Shown: piece after piece, positions 1 through 5,087 of the stretch
How positions within the stretch are numbered: the first letter of the stretch is position 1
Layout: each line of letters starts with the position of its first letter
Source of the DNA: an uncultured Rhodanobacter sp.
GTDB lineage: Bacteria > Pseudomonadota > Gammaproteobacteria > Xanthomonadales > Rhodanobacteraceae
Assembly (NCBI GenBank): GCA_903827735.1
Contig: CAIKJM010000302.1
Coordinates: forward strand, 1 to 5,087
Length of the DNA stretch: 5,087 nucleotides
Direction: 5' to 3'
Made by a program: the position numbers and the translations under genes
Notes under the pieces: model-generated
The model's database searches: none
Seen by the model: the letters and a program-made list of their open reading frames with translations, nothing else
Told to the model about the DNA's origin: nothing

Positions 1-671
1 TCGACTCGTTCAACGCGATGCAGGCGCGCATCAATCGCATGATGCAGGAGCGCACGCACATGATCGGCGCGATCGCGCACGACCTGCGCACGCCGCTGGC
101 GCGCCTGTCGTTCCGTCTGGACGGCCTGCCCAGCCCGCTCGGTGAAAAGGTGGAAGCCGACATCCAGGAAATGAAGACCATGATCTCGGCGGCGCTGGAT
201 TTCATCCACGACCGCTCGCTGGGTCTGCACAAGCAGCGCCTGGATTTTCGCCTGCTGGTGGAGAGCGTCGCCGACGATCTGGTGGATGTCGGCCACGACG
301 TGATCGTTGAGCCGGGCCCGGCTATTACGCTGGAAGGCGACCCCGTCGCACTGCGCCGCGCGGTGGTGAACCTGGTCGAGAACGGACTGAAGTACGGCGA
401 GCGCGTGCGGATGTATCCGCGCATCGCCGATAACGAATGCGTGCTCGAAATCGACGACGACGGCCCCGGCATTCCCGATGCCTTGCAGCGGCAGGTGTTC
501 GAACCGTTCTTCCGCATGGAAGCCTCACGCAACCGCGGCACCGGCGGCATCGGGCTGGGCCTGGCCACGGTACGCGCGATCGTCTTCGATCACGGCGGCA
601 CCGTTGAGCTGCGCAACCGCAAGGACGGTGGCCTGCGCGTGGTGATGTCGCTGCCGCTGGCGGCGGGCTAG
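1..671 (+). CDS. Sensor histidine kinase, C-terminal part (5' end outside window)
   Basis: This is the cytoplasmic catalytic half of a two-component sensor kinase. It would autophosphorylate on histidine and pass the phosphate to a partner response regulator. The reading frame is already open at base 3, and the first residues, DSFNAMQARI, look like the end of a HAMP linker, so the ATG at 18 is internal and the true start lies upstream. Counting visible residues from base 3, the H-box AHDLRTPLARL holds the phospho-accepting His26 (bases 78-80). The N-box VNLVENGLKY has Asn123 and Asn127. The G1 box is DDDGPGIP (151-158), the F-box is VFEPFFRM (about 165-172) and the G2 box is GTGGIGLGLATV (179-190). 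All ATP-binding boxes are intact and the frame ends with TAG at 669-671. The order and the RxNRGTGG motif resemble EnvZ-type kinases (family knowledge). The signal sensed cannot be told because the sensor domain is missing. The gene converges with the DUF4034-like gene after 40 bases. Confidence 0.95.
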   Translation, partial: DSFNAMQARINRMMQERTHMIGAIAHDLRTPLARLSFRLDGLPSPLGEKVEADIQEMKTMISAALDFIHDRSLGLHKQRLDFRLLVESVADDLVDVGHDVIVEPGPAITLEGDPVALRRAVVNLVENGLKYGERVRMYPRIADNECVLEIDDDGPGIPDALQRQVFEPFFRMEASRNRGTGGIGLGLATVRAIVFDHGGTVELRNRKDGGLRVVMSLPLAAG

Positions 672-688
672 TTTCGGCGTCGATGCGG

Positions 689-706
689 CCGACGGCGTGT
701 CGTCGG
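689..706. terminator. Hairpin between convergent genes, possible bidirectional terminator
   Basis: A perfect 6-base-pair inverted repeat, CCGACG, a GCGTGT loop and CGTCGG, sits in the 40-base gap between the kinase stop and the stop of the opposing gene. Its place suggests it ends transcripts from both sides. Neither strand has a T-run after the stem, so it is not a classical intrinsic terminator, and a 6-base stem arises easily in GC-rich DNA. Confidence 0.3.
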
Positions 707-711
707 AGCAA

Positions 712-2409
712 TCAGGTATTGGGCGCAACGGCTGGCGTGTTAGTGAGCGCCTTCGTACGGTTGTTTGCACTCGCATGGAATCCCGCGGCTTGTTTGGCCG
801 GCCCTTGCTGCAGCGCGAGCTGGGCGCGCAGCCAGGTCAGCGTCTTCAGCTGCCTGGGATCGTTGCCGAAGCGCGCAGCGAATTCGTCGACGGTTTGCTG
901 GAGGCCGGCGCGCGGCTGATTTTTCTGGATCAAGGCGCGATAGAACCACCCCGCCGGACTCGTGGGAAAGCGCTGTATCGCGAGGGTGGTCACCTCCCAG
1001 GCTTTGTTCCAGTCATGCAGCTCGTTGGCATACACTTTTTCCAACTCCACCAGCGCCGACTCATCGTCGGGCGCCAGCTCGGTCGCGCGCTGCAAATCGG
1101 CTGCTGCGTGCGGGTAATCGTTCAACATCTCGTAGGAATAGCCACGCGCCTTCAGCAGATCCCCGCTGGTAGGGTCGAGCTTCATCATCGCGGTGGCTTC
1201 GTCCACCGCCCACTGCGATTCGTCGAAATTGTTGAGGTCGTAGAGGCGGTGCAGCCGCTCATCGGACAGATCGGGATCAAAACGCAGGGCTTCGGAGAAA
1301 TAAACCACGGCCAAGCCCAGCGAATGGCTGGACTCCGCCGCGTGACCGGCGCTGAGCAATTGCTGCGAGGTAGCAACCTGATCAAAGATGGTCGGGTAAG
1401 TGGCCAACTGGTCGGCCGTGTGGCAATCGCAGTCGTCGAGGTTGTCGTAAGACAGTGGCTTGGAGAGTTCGAGCACAAGCAGCGGATTTTTGTCGGCGTG
1501 CTTTTGCGCATCGGCCGCCACTTGTCGCATGGCGTCAATCGAACCGTACCAGTTGGGCTGCGCCAGCCACATCATTCTGCTGTAGATAGAAAAGCTCGCC
1601 GGGTCCACGGCCTTCGCCTGCGCCGCGGCGTGTAAAGCGTACGGCGAGCCGAGTGACAAGCCGCCTGCGGCGATCATCGCTTCATAAACCGGCGTGATGC
1701 GCGGGTTGAGCGCGATAGCCTTTTGCAGATCCGTATCGGCTTGCTGCAGCAAGCGGTCCATCGATTCCACACTGCTTGTCGGCGTGTCCTTCATCCACTT
1801 GGCGCCGCGTGCCTCGCCCGCCATTTGCTCATAGGCATAGCCGCTGGCGGCATAGGCAAACGCGCTGTTGGGCGAAGCACGCTTCCACGCATCGAGCACT
1901 TCGCGCACCGCAAAGGAGCTACCGAAATCCTGCTCGAAGGTGCGATCGAGCAACCCGCGCGAACCGGACTGCGTCAACTGCTCATCGAGCATGCTGGCGA
2001 AGCGCTTGTCCACTTCCGCCGCCTGCCCATTTTCGATCAGAGTCTTCACTTCAGCGAACGGCATCAGCGGCTGCATGCGGTACTGGCAGTAGGCGCGAAC
2101 GGCGGCGGGAAGCCAGTGACTATTCGGCGGATCGGGGTACGCCAGACAGCGCTGCAGCGGGTCGGCGATTTTTTCGGCCTGCTTGGCCTTGTCCAAGAAC
2201 GCATAGATTTCGTCACTGTTGAACAGGCGGCCGGCCTTGACGACCAGATGTTGCGCCGCCAGCTCCGCAGCCTCCTCGCGCGCAATACGCGCCTGCACCG
2301 CCTGCCGCGCCTCGCTTGCCGACTGCCTGGCGTGCCGTACCGTCCAGACCGTTTCGCCGACGCCGAGAGCTATCAAGCCCACCACCAATAAAACTCGTCC
2401 ACGCGTCAT
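712..2409 (-). CDS. Membrane-anchored DUF4034-like protein with TPR-like repeats (565 aa)
   Basis: The function is unknown. Residues about 5-23 (RVLLVVGLIALGVGETVWTV) form a hydrophobic segment, probably an uncleaved anchor that leaves the rest in the periplasm. A short region with YPDPPNSHW (91-99) and Cys88 and Cys108 comes next. From about 128 to 300 the pattern matches what I recall of DUF4034: an LDAWKRASPNSAFAYAASGY stretch, EARG at 199-202, a helix ending DLQKAIALNP (227-236), then WLAQPNWYGS (281-290). TPR-like helix pairs follow at about 363-380, 417-447 and 451-484, including ARGYSYEMLNDYPHAAADLQ. The C-terminal 25 residues look disordered. I chose the ATG at 2409 because it starts right before the anchor and has a G-tract at 2416-2422 on the minus strand, 6 bases upstream. 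The open frame runs on to 2565 but that extension overlaps the upstream peptidase gene. It lies 122 bases downstream of the S41 gene on the same strand. TPR folds usually mediate protein contacts, so a scaffold role is possible but is only inference. Confidence 0.85.
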   Translation of the reverse strand: MTRGRVLLVVGLIALGVGETVWTVRHARQSASEARQAVQARIAREEAAELAAQHLVVKAGRLFNSDEIYAFLDKAKQAEKIADPLQRCLAYPDPPNSHWLPAAVRAYCQYRMQPLMPFAEVKTLIENGQAAEVDKRFASMLDEQLTQSGSRGLLDRTFEQDFGSSFAVREVLDAWKRASPNSAFAYAASGYAYEQMAGEARGAKWMKDTPTSSVESMDRLLQQADTDLQKAIALNPRITPVYEAMIAAGGLSLGSPYALHAAAQAKAVDPASFSIYSRMMWLAQPNWYGSIDAMRQVAADAQKHADKNPLLVLELSKPLSYDNLDDCDCHTADQLATYPTIFDQVATSQQLLSAGHAAESSHSLGLAVVYFSEALRFDPDLSDERLHRLYDLNNFDESQWAVDEATAMMKLDPTSGDLLKARGYSYEMLNDYPHAAADLQRATELAPDDESALVELEKVYANELHDWNKAWEVTTLAIQRFPTSPAGWFYRALIQKNQPRAGLQQTVDEFAARFGNDPRQLKTLTWLRAQLALQQGPAKQAAGFHASANNRTKALTNTPAVAPNT

Positions 2410-2531
2410 AGCATGCCCCCCCGGCAACGATTCGCCGACGATATCACCCGCCTCGGGCGTCGACCATCTGCAGAAACGCAAGGGCGGCACAATGACGAGA
2501 ATGGCAGCACGCAACCACCGCCGAGCGGTCG
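2410..2531 (-). other. 122-base gap between co-directional genes
   Basis: This gap separates the S41 peptidase stop from the start of the DUF4034-like gene on the minus strand. It holds a short perfect inverted repeat (ACCGC, loop CGA, GCGGT at 2517-2529) next to the peptidase stop, without a T-run, and the G-tract that probably serves as ribosome binding site for the downstream gene. I see no convincing sigma-70 promoter, which leaves read-through from the peptidase gene plausible but unproven. Confidence 0.5.
2416..2422 (-). promoter_or_regulatory. G-tract ribosome binding site deciding the DUF4034-like start
   Basis: Seven consecutive G on the minus strand lie 6 bases before the ATG at 2409. 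This is not a textbook AGGAGG site but is purine-rich at the right distance, and it supports this start over the longer in-frame extension. An out-of-frame ATG CTA TGA overlaps the real start codon. Confidence 0.45.
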
Positions 2532-3953
2532 TCAGTGACGACAGCTCGGCTGGCCGGCAAGCCATGCCGCGGCGGCATTCATTACGCTGTCGGCACCGGC
2601 ATAGGGTGGCGTCGTTACCACCTGATCGGGCTCGAGCTTGTCGCCGTAGGCTTTGCCGTTGCGGTCGACATCAACAGACGTGGTCAGCACCAGGAGGCTG
2701 CCGTCTGCCAACGGATAAACGACGTTACCGGTACTCAGCCCGTGCGTTGCGCTACCGAATGAGCGCGTATTCGGACGTCCGCGGAAGGCGATCGCAACCA
2801 CTTCACCGGAGCTCGCCGTTTTAGGACCGGTAAGTACGGCCACGGCTTTTTTTGAAAGATCGGGACCGTGCGGATCGGACGCGTCCAGGCCGCGGCCGAC
2901 CAAAGGGCGCTGCACTTTGCCGTGGGCGTCGCGAAAGCCGATACCCAGCGTGTTGCCCAGCAAGGGACGCAGGCCACCCAGCATCGGCACCATGCTGCCG
3001 CCGGTGTTCTGGCGCAGGTCGACGATCCAGCCACAGCGAGCCTCGGGCGCGATACCCGCGATCGCGTCGACCATGCGTGTCACGAAGACATCGTGCGCGT
3101 GAGGGTCGAAACCCGTGTATCCCGGCACGTCGATATAGCCGACACTACCGCCGTGCAGCGCCACGACGGGCTCGGTCGACAATGTCACGCTGCTGGCTTC
3201 GTTCGCCGCGTGTGCGGGCTCCATCAGAAAGCTATGGTGATCGTTCAAGCGCTTGAGCAGCTCGCGGATGGCGGGATACACGTCGCGTGCCACCACCGCA
3301 TTCGCCGCCATGGCGCGAATCTGCGGCTCGACCACGGACCAGTTCAACGCCGCGCTGTGCAAGGCATGCGCACGCACGAGCGCAATGGCCTCATCGAGCA
3401 CCTTCTGCGGCGGCACCTCGACCACAGGCTCGCCGGTGACCAGGCGTAGCTTTGATGCCGTGACGTCGCCTTTGCCTTTGAGAATCAGCCCGAAAAACAG
3501 GCGCGAGGCTTCTTTCGGCACATCGAGGGTGGCCTGACGAAACGAACGGCCGACCTGCCCATTGACCGTACTGGTGAAGAGGGGCGAGTTGCCGAAGGCG
3601 AGCGAGGCACGTGTGTGGTCAGAGCCGTGTTCTGGGCCATCGGCGCGCAACCAGAGCTGCGCACCCTGCACAGCGTCACGCACACTCAACGTGGCGGAGA
3701 GGGTGATTCGATGCCCTCGAAACGCGGCGGCGTCGACATCCTGCGAGACACTGCCGAAGGGATGATCATCGACCCGCGCCGCGGTAATCTGCAGCGTGGC
3801 GCCGGTGGCACTCAGCGGATCGCCCATCCCCGTGACCTGATAGGCCGACATCGGGCTGCGGTCCATCGGTTTCCACGCGCTCTCCGGCTGTTGTGCGAAA
3901 ACCGCTGTCGCGCAACATGCAAAAAAGCCAACGATCAAAAAGCCTCTGCGCAT
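2532..3953 (-). CDS. Exported S41-family peptidase (473 aa)
   Basis: A secreted or periplasmic serine peptidase of the tail-specific protease fold. Residues 1-20 are a signal peptide (MRRGFLIVGF then FACCATAVFA) with a likely signal peptidase I cut before QQ. Residues about 25-172 form a beta-rich N-terminal domain resembling carbohydrate-binding-type sandwiches. A helical segment (about 183-250) ends in RLNDHHSFL, and the catalytic domain runs from about 268 to 460 with GYIDVPGYTG (272-281), DLRQNTGG (312-319), TASSGE (379-384), RGRPNTRSFG (391-400) and a PD motif at 442-443. By alignment to CtpA in memory, Ser381 is the nucleophile. The residue where CtpA has its catalytic lysine is here in GSATHGLSTG, with no lysine, while DxHS at 238-241 resembles the tricorn-type (S41B) histidine, so His240 is the likely base. 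I see no PDZ domain. The start at 3953 is set by the signal peptide and by AAAGGAA just upstream. The in-frame extension to 4247 would destroy the signal peptide and overlap the peroxidase gene. The substrate is unknown. Confidence 0.92.
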   Translation of the reverse strand: MRRGFLIVGFFACCATAVFAQQPESAWKPMDRSPMSAYQVTGMGDPLSATGATLQITAARVDDHPFGSVSQDVDAAAFRGHRITLSATLSVRDAVQGAQLWLRADGPEHGSDHTRASLAFGNSPLFTSTVNGQVGRSFRQATLDVPKEASRLFFGLILKGKGDVTASKLRLVTGEPVVEVPPQKVLDEAIALVRAHALHSAALNWSVVEPQIRAMAANAVVARDVYPAIRELLKRLNDHHSFLMEPAHAANEASSVTLSTEPVVALHGGSVGYIDVPGYTGFDPHAHDVFVTRMVDAIAGIAPEARCGWIVDLRQNTGGSMVPMLGGLRPLLGNTLGIGFRDAHGKVQRPLVGRGLDASDPHGPDLSKKAVAVLTGPKTASSGEVVAIAFRGRPNTRSFGSATHGLSTGNVVYPLADGSLLVLTTSVDVDRNGKAYGDKLEPDQVVTTPPYAGADSVMNAAAAWLAGQPSCRH

Positions 3954-3957
3954 GACA

Positions 3958-3964
3958 TTCCTTT
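3958..3964 (-). promoter_or_regulatory. Ribosome binding site of the S41 peptidase
   Basis: AAAGGAA on the minus strand has its AAGGA core 5 bases before the ATG at 3953. This good spacing, together with the signal peptide right after the ATG, fixes the start against several in-frame upstream ATG codons. Confidence 0.75.
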
Positions 3965-3977
3965 GCCTGTTGAATCG

Positions 3978-3992
3978 AGCGATCAAATCGCT
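3978..3992. repeat. Inverted repeat AGCGAT-CAA-ATCGCT
   Basis: A perfect 6-base arm inverted repeat with a 3-base loop lies 25-39 bases upstream of the S41 start codon. It could be an operator half-site pair or a hairpin in the mRNA leader. The arm length is short enough to occur by chance. Confidence 0.4.
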
Positions 3993-3995
3993 GCT

Positions 3996-4009
3996 GCGCC
4001 GACTGGCGC
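3996..4009. repeat. Inverted repeat GCGCC-GACT-GGCGC
   Basis: A second perfect inverted repeat (5-base arms, 4-base loop) follows the first after only 3 bases, placing two potential stem-loops in tandem upstream of the S41 gene. Both would be in its leader if transcription starts further upstream. Confidence 0.3.
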
Positions 4010-4045
4010 GGCAAACCGCCGCCATGATAAACCGGACATCGATCG

Positions 4046-4074
4046 CGTATCGGGCACTGATGCATCTGCACCAA
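4046..4074 (-). promoter_or_regulatory. Weak candidate sigma-70 promoter for the S41 gene
   Basis: On the minus strand TTGGTG (4069-4074) and GATACG (4046-4051) are separated by 17 bases. Each box matches only about half of the consensus. If real, the leader would be roughly 85 bases and would include both inverted repeats. This is a guess from pattern alone. Confidence 0.18.
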
Positions 4075-4162
4075 TAGGCATCGGTGTTGTATGCATGATT
4101 ACCGCAGATTGGTTTAGCGAGTAGGCTGTCCTCCAGCGGCGCAAACACGACGGCCACCGGCC

Positions 4163-4167
4163 AGGAG
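4163..4167 (+). promoter_or_regulatory. Ribosome binding site of the catalase-like peroxidase
   Basis: AGGAG sits 6 bases before the ATG at 4174 and fixes that start. A short GGCC-ACC-GGCC inverted repeat (4152-4162) abuts it directly and could in principle influence access to the site. Confidence 0.8.
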
Positions 4168-4173
4168 TTGATC

Positions 4174-5087
4174 ATGCACGAACCATCCGCAGCACCGGCA
4201 GGCGCCGCGTGGCGCTGGGCTGTTATCGGCATCGTGGTGGTCGGCACCGCCGCCGCGTTCGGTTATGTCGGCGGCTGGCTGGCGCCGCATCGGCTTACGC
4301 CCGAGCGCATCGTCGATCAGCTGCAGCAGAACGGCGGCGGCCTGCATCCGGGCTATCGACGCAACCACGCCAAAGGGGTTTGCGTCGCCGGCTATTTCGA
4401 CAGCAACGGTGCCGCGCAGGCGTATTCCAAGGCGCAGGTGTTTGCCGCGGGGCGCACGCCGGTGGTCGGGCGGCTGGCGATTCCCGGCGGCAATCCGTAT
4501 GCGCCCGACAGCAGCGCACCGATCCGTAGCATGGCGTTGCGCTTTACCCAGCCGAACGGTCAGCAGTGGCGCACGGGCATGAACAGCATGCCGGTGTTTT
4601 TGGTGAGCACGCCGCAGGCGTTCTACGAGCAGGCGCAGTCGTCGGCGCCCGACCCGGCCACCGGTAAACCGGACCCCGCGAAGGTAAAAGCCTTTTTTGC
4701 CGCGCATCCGGAAAGCGCCCCGTTTCTGGCCTGGGTGAAAACGGCCAAGCCCTCGGCGAGCTTTGCGACCGAAAGTTATTGGGGCCTCGATGCGTTCGTG
4801 TTCGTCGATGCCAATGGCACACGTCATCCGGTGCGCTGGCGCGTGGTACCCGAGGGCGCCGGCGAGCAGGTGGATGGCTCGAAGAGCGACGCGGATTATC
4901 TCAGCGCCGATCTCACACAACGCCTGGCGATGGGGCCCCAGCGCTGGAAGCTTCTGGTGACGCTGGCCAATCCTGGTGACCCAACGAATGACGCGACCAA
5001 GGTTTGGCCGTCCGATCGCAAGGAGATCGACGCCGGCACCCTGGTGCTCGATCAGGCCACCGCGCAGGACAGCGGCCCGTGCCGCGA
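4174..5087 (+). CDS. Catalase-family (SrpA-like) heme peroxidase, membrane-anchored, 3' end outside window
   Basis: A small catalase-related heme enzyme that would break down hydrogen or organic peroxides. The 304 visible residues start with a hydrophobic segment at about 13-35 (WAVIGIVVVGTAAAFGYVGGW), probably an anchor that holds the enzyme on the periplasmic face. The catalase fold follows. RNHAKGVCVAGYF (63-75) carries the distal catalytic His65. GRLAIPGGNPYAPD (99-112) and MALRF (120-124) match the family core. GMNSMPVF (135-142) gives the distal Asn137. FFAAHPES (174-181) and ASFATESYWGLDAFVFV (195-211) are also typical of SrpA-like proteins. The visible end AGTLVLDQATAQDSGPCR matches the stretch that, in this family, precedes the region with the proximal heme-ligand tyrosine, which is therefore beyond the window. 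The start at 4174 has AGGAG 6 bases upstream. Relatives are often followed by a cytochrome b561-like gene (recollection, not visible here). Cys70 and Cys303 are the only visible cysteines. It is divergent from the S41 gene. Confidence 0.92.
   Translation, partial: MHEPSAAPAGAAWRWAVIGIVVVGTAAAFGYVGGWLAPHRLTPERIVDQLQQNGGGLHPGYRRNHAKGVCVAGYFDSNGAAQAYSKAQVFAAGRTPVVGRLAIPGGNPYAPDSSAPIRSMALRFTQPNGQQWRTGMNSMPVFLVSTPQAFYEQAQSSAPDPATGKPDPAKVKAFFAAHPESAPFLAWVKTAKPSASFATESYWGLDAFVFVDANGTRHPVRWRVVPEGAGEQVDGSKSDADYLSADLTQRLAMGPQRWKLLVTLANPGDPTNDATKVWPSDRKEIDAGTLVLDQATAQDSGPCR

Larger units (their letters stand above)
3954..4173. promoter_or_regulatory. Divergent intergenic region between peptidase and peroxidase genes
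   Basis: These 220 bases must hold the promoters of both divergently transcribed genes. The stretch is more AT-rich in its centre (about 4025-4120) than the genes around it and contains short palindromes GATGCATC (4059-4066) and ATGCAT (within 4090-4097). I see no convincing small gene. No perfect sigma-70 box pair stands out for the peroxidase, so regulation by an activator is possible. Confidence 0.6.

Noticed and set aside
697..1635. 312-codon open frame on the plus strand opposite the DUF4034-like gene
   Set aside because: The translation shows no family motifs, starts within the kinase/DUF4034 gap and is best explained as a shadow of the minus-strand gene.
1723..2391. 222-codon plus-strand open frame opposite the same gene
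   Set aside because: No domain, no ribosome binding site that I can see, and full overlap with a better supported coding region.
2517..2529. Hairpin ACCGC-CGA-GCGGT as terminator of the S41 gene
   Set aside because: The stem has only 5 pairs and no T-run follows on the minus strand.
3905..3920. Lipoprotein signal at FACC in the S41 signal peptide
   Set aside because: The residues before the cysteines (GFFA) do not fit a lipobox, and AVFA followed by QQ is a better signal peptidase I site.
3954..4247. N-terminal extension of the S41 frame into the peroxidase gene
   Set aside because: It would bury the signal peptide inside the protein and overlap the peroxidase start; the ATG at 3953 has a good ribosome binding site.
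4114..4920. 268-codon open frame antisense to the peroxidase gene
   Set aside because: It is Arg/Gly/His-rich with no recognisable domain and mirrors a clearly conserved enzyme on the other strand; such long shadows are common in GC-rich DNA.

Overview
The window is GC-rich and densely coding, with alpha-helical, Ala/Arg/Gly-rich proteins. Overall composition and protein families (an EnvZ-like kinase, a DUF4034-type repeat protein, a signal-peptide S41 peptidase and a membrane-anchored catalase-like peroxidase) suggest a gammaproteobacterium of the Xanthomonadales/Lysobacterales type (Rhodanobacter, Dyella or Luteibacter-like). That placement is inference from style and gene content, not a search result.

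Layout. (1) 3-671, plus strand: the C-terminal 222 residues of a sensor histidine kinase whose start lies before the window. (2) 672-711: a 40-base convergent gap with one perfect hairpin. (3) 712-2409, minus strand: a 565-residue membrane-anchored protein with a DUF4034-like region and TPR-like repeats. (4) 2410-2531: a 122-base gap between co-directional genes. (5) 2532-3953, minus strand: a 473-residue exported S41-family (tail-specific protease fold) peptidase with its own beta-rich N-terminal domain. (6) 3954-4173: a 220-base divergent intergenic region with two inverted repeats and ribosome binding sites at both ends. (7) 4174-5087, plus strand: a catalase-family (SrpA-like) peroxidase with an N-terminal membrane anchor, cut by the window end before its heme-ligand region.

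How they fit together. The S41 peptidase and the DUF4034-like protein face the same way and may share a transcript, peptidase first. Both are predicted to act outside the cytoplasm, as is the peroxidase, and each of the three carries an even number of cysteines in its visible exported part. The peroxidase is transcribed divergently from the peptidase and could share regulatory DNA with it. The kinase belongs to a separate two-component unit extending to the left. No RNA gene, mobile element, CRISPR array or clear prophage signal was seen. The genes look like ordinary chromosomal content; I see no strong case for a wholly new system. The least understood parts are the DUF4034-like protein and the variant active site of the S41 peptidase.
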